Assembly (NCBI GenBank): GCA_027627225.1
Contig: CM051032.1
Span: 66,743,045 to 66,807,044, forward strand
Reading direction: 5' to 3'
From: Congeria kusceri
Lineage: Eukaryota > Mollusca > Bivalvia > Myida > Dreissenidae
Length of the DNA stretch: 64,000 bases
Below, piece after piece: positions 46,801 through 58,800 of the stretch. The position numbers and the translations under genes were made by a program. Positions within the stretch are counted from its first letter, which is position 1. Every line of letters begins with the position of its first letter. Below the pieces are notes generated by a model. That model did no database searches, had not been told where the DNA came from, and was given only the letters and a program-made list of their open reading frames with translations.

Positions 46801-49800
46801 TTATATCAAGCCCAAGCTGGGATTGACCATGGGGTTACTGTTACTAATTATAATTATTTCATTCATATGAAACCATACTCAATCAGGTTGAGATTCAGAT
46901 CAGATCAGATTGAAAACCTGGTGGGTTTCTAGTTTTATTATAGTATAAACTTTCAGGCATTGCATTTGAAAAATTTGGTTTTCGTGGAATTTCCATGTTC
47001 GTTGTTTATTACTGTTTTAGTGCATTGAGGCAAAGGTATGGAGTCAACAGATACCCATCTGTGGTTGTGATACATAACAAAGGTATAATATGGCATTAAT
47101 TTGTTAATTTTATAACCATCCATTCTTCACAGTAAAAAAGATTAATATGCTATCCAGAAATATTTTGTTTTATGGTAACAATGTGTATGACTTGTATATA
47201 TCGTGTACGGCTACCCAAAACTTATGACATAAAAAAACAGATTGAAACTAAATAAATATGGAAAATAGAGTCAGGTAAAAAAAAATACGTGTTTCGGGCA
47301 ACGGTCTGAAAAAAGTTAGGTAGGGTCGGGATTGAGTTGTTTTTTTTAACTCACCTGAGCACGAAGTGCATGGTGAGCTATTGGTATAGGGGGACTTTCC
47401 TGCGTCGTCCGTGTGCCGTCAACAATTGGGTTTGTTCTCACGCTGGAGATTTCACATTTTTATCCGATCTTAACCAAACTTGCACAGTTTGTGTATGACC
47501 ATAAAATCTCGGACAGGATTGTTATCGGGTCAGATCACACCAGTTATTGTGTCTTTTTCATGGAAAAAAAGTGCAAGAATGACTATTACTAACATATAGA
47601 CTTTATTTTCCATCCAATCTTAACCAAACTTTCACAGTTTGTGTATTGCCCTTTGTTTATTGAAAAAATATACAAAAATGGACATTATTCAGTATAGAGA
47701 CTTCATTTTTCATCCGGTCTTCACCAATCTTCCACAGTTTGTCTGTTACCATGAGATTACAGTTGAAGTTGACTATAAGCAAGATCGGACCAGAAACACC
47801 GGAGTTATTGCCCTTTGTTTGTGAAAAAAAAATGCAAAAATGGACATTATTCAGGATAGAGACTTCATTTTTCATCCACTCTTCACCAATCTTGCACAGT
47901 TTGTCTAGGACCATAAGATTAAAGGTGAAGTCAAATATAAGCAAAATCGGGCCATAAACACCAGATTTATTGCCCTTTGTATGTGAAAAACATATACAAA
48001 AATGGACATTATTCAGGATAGAGACTTCATTTTTCAACCAATCATAACCGATCGTAAACAGTTTGTCTATGAAAGTAAGACTACAGGTGAAGTGGAATAT
48101 ATGCATGATCAGGCCAGAAACACCAGAGTTATTGCCCCTTGTGTTTGGAAAAAAAACATCAACAAGTTATCAATCATTGGCTTGCACACACGATTTTTGA
48201 TTCAATGTTGACCAAACTTACACAGTTTGCATATGACCATAAAAATTGATTGATAAAATTTGATTTCCAACAGTTGCAAACCTTGCATGCAGTTATTTGT
48301 ACATGCAACATTGATGGCCTCAGAGCCTGCATTAACATCATTTATCATCATTGGACAGAAAAATATCAAAGAAAACGCAAAACCTGACCTTATAGCACAG
48401 CCATCGCAATTATCGCATTGTAACTAGTTCTCCAAAAACTGTCTGCGAAAAAGACCTCAAAATCTACTGTTTCTGCATTTTCCAGAATTGTCACTGACTT
48501 AATGAAAAAGGTTCAGGTAAGAATAAAGAGAAAAATAATTTGAGAACCATTAGCAAAAACACCGCACATCCACTACCCAACTCGTACTTTAGTTAGCCCA
48601 TTGCACTAACCGATGTTTTAAATCAAATTGATCCTATCTCCCTTTGCGTATTGTTCAGATACCTTAATTTTCAAACCTGTCACAACAGTTTGGTCTTCTG
48701 TACCAGTTCTCAGGTGAGCGCATTGGGCCATCATGGCCTTCTTGTTTAAATTTAAAAACACATTTTGGTAAAAAAACATTGAAAATTATCTCAAATCTGA
48801 CGAATACAAATTTCAAAGAAAACAACAATCGCTAACAACTTTAGGGTCGGTTTTTTAGATAGGGTTGCACAAAATACATAATTTTTTGTTTACCTCACAT
48901 GAACATAAAAGACAGTTTTCATTGGATATAGGGTCATTTGTTTTGTCAATAACTTGTCTCATTTTATAAAATCATTCAAAGTATTGATTGATTCATGCAT
49001 TAATTACTTCCCTTCAGTTTAATTTTTATGTATTAGATATGACGTTACTATATATAAACTTTTAGCATGTATCAGCGTTGAAAAAAAAAGGCATGTGTTA
49101 TGTATGATGCATCATTTTGATCTGAATATTAAGGTCATTATTTTTTTATTTCCAGTGGTAAACAACTCTGTCCATGAAATGTTCCAAGTCTTTACTGGTC
49201 ACGAGGTGGATAGACATGTGATCAGAGTGTACATCGAAGCCCGCAGCATCAGTGTGCCGTACCTGAATTTTGTATGTTGCTATTTTAGTATTTTCTGTAT
49301 TTTGCTTGTGTTTTTGGAACTGGCTCACGTTTGACTGGGGAACATGTGAGAATATTTACAAACACATAGAATTGTGACTGTTCAAAATTCCACCCCATTT
49401 TTTCTATGTGAAAATTTGGTTGTATATTTGTTATCACATTTAAGTGGGTGTGAATATCAATTGACACTGTTGGACTCTGATTTTTCTGGATGTCTGTTAA
49501 AAGATTACAGTTCAAAATGATTTTTATGGCTATTTCTTTTTAAGCTTTAAAGTTTTTAGCTCGACTATTCACCAAATAGTTTGAGCTATACTACTCACCC
49601 ATTCGTCGCCGTCGCCTTCAGCGTAAGGGCCCGTTTCCATATGTTCGTATCCGCATCTGCATCGCGCAAATCCGCATCCGAAAAAAATCGAACAAGTTGA
49701 AAACAGTTGGACCGTTTCCACATGTCCTCAGTCCGTATCCACAAAGCGCATCCGCAAAAGCCGTCCACAAGAAGTACATTTTTTTACGGATGCGGACGAC

Positions 49801-52800
49801 ATGGTATCTAATTTAGCATGTTGAACAAATGGTTGTTATGCTTAAAACTATGGGAAAATAGAAGAAATAGTCTGGATAACTCAACCTAAGACTCACTGAC
49901 TATAATAACTCAGTGATACCGGTAACCTTTAAGTGAGTAAATACTTAGCGCTGTAGATATAGAAGTTCTATATTGTTTACAATCCACCACATGTGAATGT
50001 TTTTTGCATACTGACGTAACTATTTGCAGGCGGCATATTAAAAGCTCTAACTAAGATATTGTAACTATTTGGAAATAAGAAGAACACTAAAACATTCGAC
50101 GAGTATGCGGATTCATGGAAAAGCGCTTCCGTGTAATATTTATACGGATACGGATGCGGATACAGATGCGGATACGGACATATGGAAAAGCGGCCTAATG
50201 CTCTGGTTAAGGTTTGCGTGCAACAAGTCCATATCTCTGTAACTACTACAGATATTCAATTGAAACTTCACACATGTTTTTGGAGTCATCATGTGAGGTC
50301 ACTGACCAAGGCCCATAACTCTGACCTGCAATTTAGCAGAATTATGCCCCTTTTTGTACTTAGAAAATTAGGTTAAAGTTTGCGTTCAACAACTCCATAT
50401 CTCTATATCTACTACAGATATTCAATTGAAACTTAACACATGCCTTCAGGGTCATTTTATAAGGTCACTGGCCAAGACCCATAACTGTGACCAGCATTTG
50501 AGCAGAATTATGCCCCTTTTTGTACTTAGAAAAGTCAGGTTAAGGCTTGCGTGCAACAAGTATATATCTCTGTAACTACTACAGATATTCAATTTAAACT
50601 TCACACATGTCTTTTGGGACATTATGTAAGGTCACTGACCAAGGCCCATAACTCTGACCTGCAATTTAGCAGAATTATGCCCCTTTTTGTACTTAGAAAA
50701 TTAGGTTAAAGTTTGCGTTCAACAACTCCATATCTCTATATCTACTACAGATATTCAATTGAAACTTAACAAATGCCTTCAGGGTCATTATATAAGGTCA
50801 CTGGCCAAGACGCATAACTGTGACCAGCATTTTAGCAGAATTATGCCCCTTTTGGTACTTAGAAAGGTCAGGTTAAGGCTTGCGTGCAACAAGTATATAT
50901 CTCTGTAACTACTACAGATATTCAATTTAAACTTCACACATGTCTTTGGGGACATTGTGTAAGGTCACTGACCAAGGCCTATTACTCTACCTACAATTTA
51001 GCAGAATTATGCCCCTTTTTGTACTTAGATAATTCAGATTAAGGTTTGCGTGTAAGTAAATGTTTTTGTAACTACTACAGATATTCAGCTGAAACATCAC
51101 ACATGTTTTCAGGGTCATAATGTAATATAATAATCAGTTAAAGTTTGTGTGCAAGTACATATCTCTGTAACTACTACATATATTCAATTGAAATTTCACA
51201 TACGTTTTCATGGTCATTATGTAAGGTCACTGACAGAATATATATACTATCAAAACGGAGTGAATTGTCAAACCCCCTTTCCTGAGACAGCTCTTGTTTC
51301 ATTTTGGATTTCAGCTTTTTTGGTCCAAAATCAATCACAGTCTTCGAAATTAAATTTCAAAAATTACTTGCCATTCGGGCCAGTCATCTTAGAATGTTTA
51401 CTTGCTCAAAACACTTTATTAGCCCGAACTTTAAAAAAAACTAAAAACTAAATAGAACTTTGTTGACATTGACGAAAATTTGGAAGCTAAAAACAAGGTA
51501 TTCCAAGAAATTTAAAAGTTACGGTGTCGTAGACGCTAAACACTATCCAGATCTGGTTACTGTGAAAGCTTTATATATTAGTGATCAAGATCACGTTTCT
51601 GAATGGCCATAACCTTAAACTAATCATTTATAAGGCATCGGTCCTAAAACATTACAATAACGTGTCACGAGCAGGTGCACGTTGTAAGAGTGTAAACAAA
51701 ATTTAATGAAATTTGTGTTATATTTTAAGAATTTGCGGCTACATATTTGTTTGCATCATCGATCATGTTTACTTTTTGTTTAGTTACAAAACAGATGTTT
51801 TTTTAATTTTTTGCCACAATATTTTACTTGCCAGGCAGGTGACCTACTTAGAATTTATTCTGTGCCCAACAATATTTTTACATGCCATGGGCAAGCGGGC
51901 AAGTGCTAATTTTGAAGACTCTATCTATTTTGTTAAGTTTCCAAATATCGAATAACTTTAGAAACAATTTGCCCAAGCTCCTTCTGGCTAAATATTATCT
52001 TCAGCAAAATTTACCATACTATTTTGAAATCTTAGTTATTTGGCGTATTTTGTAAGATTATTTGAAAGAAAAATTGTACTCAACTGGAATTTTTTTTTAG
52101 GCTGATGTTGAAATTTGTTGCCATTGGCTGATTTGACGAACAGTAGAATGAGCCCTGGTAATATTGAAGTCGGGCCCGGCTAGCTCAGTTGGTAGAGCAC
52201 TGGACTGTCAATCCGGGGATCGTGAGTTCCAACCCCAGCCCGGCCACATAACTTGTGTTCGGATTGGTCATTAATTTATTTCTATGGCCATTCTCCCCCT
52301 AACTCTGATTCAATTAGGGCAGTTGTCAGTTACTGGCATAGGTATGTGCACTTAGTACTGGTAAACCGCTGAGATCGGCTAAGCTTGCCCAGGAAAAGTG
52401 TGAATAGGTTAACTGACCATCGTGATATGACTGAAATACTGTTAAAAATGGCAAAAAATTCAAACAAACAAACAATCAAACAATATGGGAATTCTGTTTC
52501 TTGTTCTTTTCTTCAAGGATGAACTGGAAAACTTAATAAAGAACTCCGAGAGAGATAGCAAGATGACCCCTATCCTTCTGTGTTTCTACGCGCATTGGGC
52601 CAAGGATGTTCACACTTACCTACATGCGTATAATGAGACGGTCAATACGTACACGCAGGACAATGTACACATGAAATTCGGACTGGTTGATTTAGTGAGA
52701 GAATCCTCGAAGAAAAGTAATGATATTTGTTTGTTTGAGTTTTGATTTATCAAGGACCAACCAAATCCAATATCGTTTTCAATATTTTTTGCTGATTCTA

Positions 52801-55800
52801 GCTGAGATTTATATTGCTAATATAATTGTATTATTTTATGCCAGCAAATAAAAATACAACATGAGTTAAAGATAACTTGATGACTTTGAACTCTATGGAA
52901 GTATTTATGAATGAATGGTTTTGTGAAAGTTGATTATCTTCATGTGTTAATTCTTAAGTTGTGTTGTAAGACAAGACAAAACATTATTCAACAATCAACA
53001 ATGATTTAAACTGCTTAGTCATTGAAATGTACCAGCAAACAATTACAATTATTATTGGTATACAGTTTTCTCAATTCAAAGCTGATGTATGTATAGATCT
53101 TTCAGAGTGTGTAGCGAACAGTTAGATTCTGATCGGTATAGATCATGATGAGAATAGATACTGGTCATAGTATGATCAATATAGATCCTGATTGACATTG
53201 ATGGACTATAGAGACCCAGATTAGTAAGGATCCAGAACAGCATGGATCCCAATCCAGTATAAATCCTGATCAGTTTATATCAAGATCAGTATATATCCTG
53301 ATCAGTTTAGATCACAATCACTAAGATCCTGATCAGTATAGGTAATCCAGTATAAATCCTGATGAGTTTAGATCAAAATCAATATATATCCTGATCAGTA
53401 TAAATCACAATCAGTGTGATCCTGATCAGTTTACGTCCTAATCTGTATAAATCCGGATCAGTATTATATCTGATCAGTATTGATCAGGGTCAGTATAGAT
53501 CATGACCAAAATGCTTCAATGTAAGAGTTGTTCTGGATCGATTCTGATCACAGATCTAACAACAGCAGCTGCTGAAGTGTTAAAGGGAGCTGTTCACAAG
53601 TTGACGAATTGACAATTTTCCAACTTTTTGTCACAGATTTCAAAAATAAAAGAATAGTGTGTATAAAAGAGTAACACTACGGACTTATAATATACTGTAA
53701 ATACCATAAATTTTTGAGTAAACACCAGTTGAAATTGATAATATTATAAAGCGTTGTAACGTTAAACGATTGAATAATTCAGAATGTTTTTGTTGTTTTC
53801 ATTAAAATTTTTGACAACATGTGAATCACTTATATAAAGTAAAAAAAGGAGATTGAAATATAGAAATTGGAATGACCGAGTGGTTATGGCGTTAGAATTT
53901 TGATCCGAAGGTCTGAGGTTCTAACCCCAATGGGAGCAACTTTTTTGATCTTTTTTTAAAATCCTTTTTTGTAAACTATTATTTTTGAGCTCTTTAGTTC
54001 CAATGCTTAAATCTGTAAAGTTAAGACATTTTATGGCATGCTTCAAAAAATACAAAAATCTGTGAACAAGTCCCTTTAATAAACATTGTTCTATTCTTTT
54101 TTCAGTTGCCTCCAGATATCTTAGGTCGGGTGCCATGAAGTTCATTCCATTCCTGGTGCTCTTTCATGCAGGTATATGGTCATAGGAAATTCAAATTAAT
54201 AAATTGTGCATCATAAGATACGATTTTTTATATGAGGCGCGTCGTGGGAAAACCGGGCTTAATGCGTGTGCGTAAAGTGTCGTCCCGGATTAGCCTGTGC
54301 AGTCCGCACATGCTAATCCGGGATGGCGCTTTCCGCTTTAATGGTATTTTCTGTTTCAATGAAGTGTCTTCTGACCATAAATCCACTTTAGGCGGAAAGT
54401 GTTGTCCCGGATTAGCCTGTGCAGACTGCACAGGCTAATCCGGGGCAACACTTTACGCACATGCATTAAGACCGGTTTTCCCACGACGCGCCTCATATCA
54501 ATTTTATTAGGCTGTAGCATTGTAAAATGACAGCATGACTTGAAATTGGCTAGAAACAAATAATTTATATAAAGCAGGAGACACAAAATCATTGGATTTC
54601 TAAAACAAAACATTCTTGCATTACTTGGCATTGTTTATTGTAGCCAAAAACAGCGCTCGAAATTGCTGAGATACGTATATTGAAATGTTGGACAGTATTG
54701 TCGAAAATGATTTTGGAGTAGTATAATGCCCTTCAAAAAATGTACTCATATTTGGTTATTACATTATGGTATGTTGTTTTTGGGTGGGCGGGTGGGCGGC
54801 GTCAACGTTTTGTTTCCGCTTTCTAACTCGAGAATGGATTTACCTATTGTAATGACACTTCATACATAGATACCTTATAGCGAAACCTCGCTTGGGATTG
54901 CATATGGGGTGTGTGCATCAAGGTCAAGGTCACTGTTACTAAAAATAGAAAAACAATTTCTGCTCAATAACGAGACCTTGCTTGGGATTGCATATGGGAT
55001 GGGTGGGGTCAAGGTCACCATTACTAAAAATAAAACAAACATTTTACGCTCAGCAGCTCTAGAATGAATTGAGGTATTGTAATGTTACTTCAAATGTAGG
55101 TACCTTATTGAAACCTCACTTGAGATTGCATATGGGATAGGTGGGGGTCAAGGTTACTGTTACTAAAAATAGAAAAAATTTGTTGGCTCAATAATGCAAC
55201 AACGAATGAAGCTATTGTTATAAAACTTCATATATAGATACATTATAGCAAGACCTTGCAAGGAATTGCATATTGTTTGTGTGTAGTCGAGATCAAGAGA
55301 AGCCACTTGGTATTACTTAGGTGCTGGGTGAGGTCAGGGTCACCATTACTTAAAATAGATCAAATGCTGTCTGCTCATTAACTCAAAAGTGGATTAAAGG
55401 CACACACAAGGTGCTGCAAGTTAAGACAACCACCAATATTTAACCAATATTTAATCAACACATAAAATAAAACATGATGACCAAACACTAGTTTACATTT
55501 TCTTAAAATAAATGAAATTTGAATCGTTTTGTTTCCACTTGATTGTTTACATTTAATGACATTTGCTGTCCTAGTTTCCCGTAAAAGGAATGCAAATCCT
55601 ATGCATGATTTTTGCATGGAAAAATCCCGTTATTGTGGTCAGTAAAGTGTTTCAATTTCGAGGGTCGTCTAATAAACCTATACTAGTATCAGAATTGAAT
55701 AAAGACATTGGTACAACACATTGAGAAAACAAAGGTAATTATACACAAAGCAACATGGTTTTTCTATGCAAATTTACTTATTATAGTGGTAAGAAACTTA

Positions 55801-58800
55801 CCAAGTGATTTTTATTTCGTAAATTGTTGCATGTATTATATATTTTAAACTTCAAATATTGTACAAAACATTTGAGTGACGGCCCTCAAAATCACTTGTC
55901 CAGTTTATGACAAATTACATTACTGTTAGCAGTATAGTTATTCATGAAAAGCATGGAACTTGTGAAAATCACTACACTAGCAAATAAACAAAACAAAGCA
56001 AGTGTTTATAAACAGTTTACTCGGAGGATCATTTTTTAAAATTATAAACGGTATTCAAAAATCTAATAGTTTCCTGACGTTGGTTATAATAGAAGCCTAC
56101 ACATACAATAATACAATTTTACCAGACATGTCTTAATTGTTTAATATAAATTTGACAATTTTCACCTTAAATGAGGCTTTAAGCTAGTGTTATACTGGAA
56201 AATCTTTTAACTTACATAAACATACTTCTGTTCAAGGTCAGTATTCTTAAATGCCCTAATTATTAACTAAAAAGCAATTTCTTAACTTAAGTTGTACTTT
56301 AGTGCAATTCCTAGCCATAGCTGTATGACCTTCACCTTTTATCTAGAACTTTCTTATTGTACTAACTTTCATGCATTTTGTTCGAAAAAAAAAATTTGTG
56401 TGTGGAATTTCCACATTTCTTGTGTCATAGTTCTTCTGAAACCTTCAGCTTACTTCTATTTTGAATACTAGTACCCTTCTTTCCTATAGTTTCAGCCATT
56501 CCTATAGATTCGGCCACCCCCAGATAATGGAAATTAACTATTATTTCTTATAAAACTTGTGTTAGCTATCTGTATTGAGGCAATTCTATCACATAAATAT
56601 TGTTTTTGGTTTTAAAAATTTTTAATTTTAGATTTTGTATGAGAAAATTAAGACTTTTAAAAGAAATTCCCCAAAATTGCTACACACTTTGTGCATAAGC
56701 CAAGAATTTTGTAAGCATTCATTTTCAAACAGTATGCTAGTCCGTGTTAGTCTAATAAAGAATGCTTCTAATGAATTATATCAAAATTGTAACACAATTT
56801 TAGTGTTTTCTTATCAAAATGAAGACTGAACCAAATGACAGCTGACAAATTCATGGTTGCTAGGGTGCCGTCCTAGAATTGTTCAGTAACTAAATGAATG
56901 GCTGATCTCTTAAATTATCAGGCCTTTATGTAGTAGAAGAGACCTTAAATTTATAGATAGTAGTCTCACTGGCAGTGTTCTGGCGAGGTATCTCGAAAGG
57001 TGAGACGTTTGTCTCACAGCTCATGAAATATTGGGGACACGTCCAATTTTTTGGAGACACAAACAAAATACACTTACAATTTCATACAAATGATAAAATC
57101 AATAAAAATATTGATTCACCTTGACTAGTTGTGTCGTGTATAAGTGTCAGTGGTTGGTATGAGTTCAACCAACAGCAGTAAACATTAGAAACACAGTTAA
57201 TGTTTTTTTTTAATTATAAACTGTTCAACACAAAAAACTGACATAACTAATAAACCTAAAATTAGTGACTTTCAATGGAATACGTTATTCTTTTTGTACT
57301 TAATAAAAAGTGAACGCATCATAAAATTTCCTTCAACATTATAGGCAAGCCAACTGTGCTTTTTAAACCAAGAATTTTGGAATTTTCATTCAGGTGTTTA
57401 CGTCAAATTCGTAACACTGTCACTTTGAGTTTCTGTAAAAGAAACTTCTAGACCGTCACCGGCTTTATTGATAGGATTGCAGGCAGCTTGCGAAGCAACA
57501 GTCAGACTTGTATCGTTACCAACAAACTCTTATATTTTGATGTTTTTCGAGGAGAAATTACTCAATATAACGTTCAAGGCTTTTTTTCTTAGGCGTCGCA
57601 GCAGACGACAACATCTTGGACAACAAAGCGAATACTCTTCAATATGGAGAAAAGGCTCAAACGCATAATGTTATCGATTGGCTAAGATTGTAGCGCCATA
57701 TTTAATTAAACCAATCAGAAAGCAGACCTCAATCGGATGTTTGATTCATACTCAGTACACTTGAGAGATTTGATATTCATCCCCAAATTGTTTCGCCTTT
57801 TCGACGATTCTTGCCATGACATTTTGTATGCTACAAAAATCGCTACTAGACCAATTTTATTGCGACATTTGTGAAAATAAGGCGATAAAATCGCAATTTC
57901 ACGGCCTCGCCAGAACACTGCACTGGTGTTGAAATTGTGCTCATTTAGGGTATAAAAGCAGTTTAGCTCTTAAGTGGCCAAATATACAGGAAAAGAGGCT
58001 ACATTGGATTTAACACTTTATAGGAAAGTGTCCAGGAACTGGTCTGGCTTTCCACCGTTCTCCTTTTGAGCAGCACCCTGTACCTGTTTAGATCCTAGAA
58101 CTCTTCCTTAATAAAATGTTGCAGATTCTGCAGGGAAACTTCAGACTACCCCGCTCCACGTGCGGCGACCTTTCCCTTGGGTCATGTACGAGCCCCTCTC
58201 AGAGATGGAGGGCGGGGTCATCGAACATGCAGGGATCAGGAAGTACCAAGACCCCTGGGGCATTGTCGGTCCAGACCAGGTATGTTCTTGAACTAGGTAT
58301 AATCAAGGATATATATTAACATTCCCATTTACGGGCCAACTGGGTTCGTGACCCTGAATAATGATCAGCTCAGCCTTGGTCCTCTTAACCTGAACCTAGT
58401 TCAGGGCTTTTTTTTGGCCAATGTTATAGCCGTTATTGGGTCATATTCACAATGGCAAAAAGTATCATTTTTTTCTAAATCTAATCCCCAAATTCCCAAT
58501 TGATGGTTTGACGTTCAGCTGTCAGGAAATAAGAGGTGTTCAGTGTATAAATAAAGATTATTTAAGTTGTGATAACTGTTTTACTGATTTGGTTTTATTT
58601 ATGACATTCTATTTTATGTAGATTATCTACGACGGTTGTCGCAGAAGTTTGTTGACTTTTCTTATAATGTGAATACATTTGAACTAAAGCAAATACAATA
58701 TACATTGCGTTGCTATTCATTTATTTCTGGATCTTGGGTGAACATTTCACGATGATACATTGAACATTTACTGTTTTACATATCAAATAAAACAATCTAC

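Noticed and set aside
47639..48211. Overlapping frames on both strands (about 150 residues on minus)
   Set aside because: They derive from tandem units of the inserted CTCACCTGAGC element.
44158..51300. CRISPR-like array
   Set aside because: The units are about 166 bp and repeat-like throughout, with no unique spacers, and the DNA is eukaryotic.
52172..52245. Functional tRNA gene
   Set aside because: T-arm pairing is poor, the B box is mutated, and the SINE body and tail follow directly.
58622..58669. Phase-0 terminal exon after exon 9
   Set aside because: It lies in the inverted arm of the hAT-like foldback 58402-59769; the exon at 59942-59992 joins better. Kept only as a possible transposon-derived alternative.
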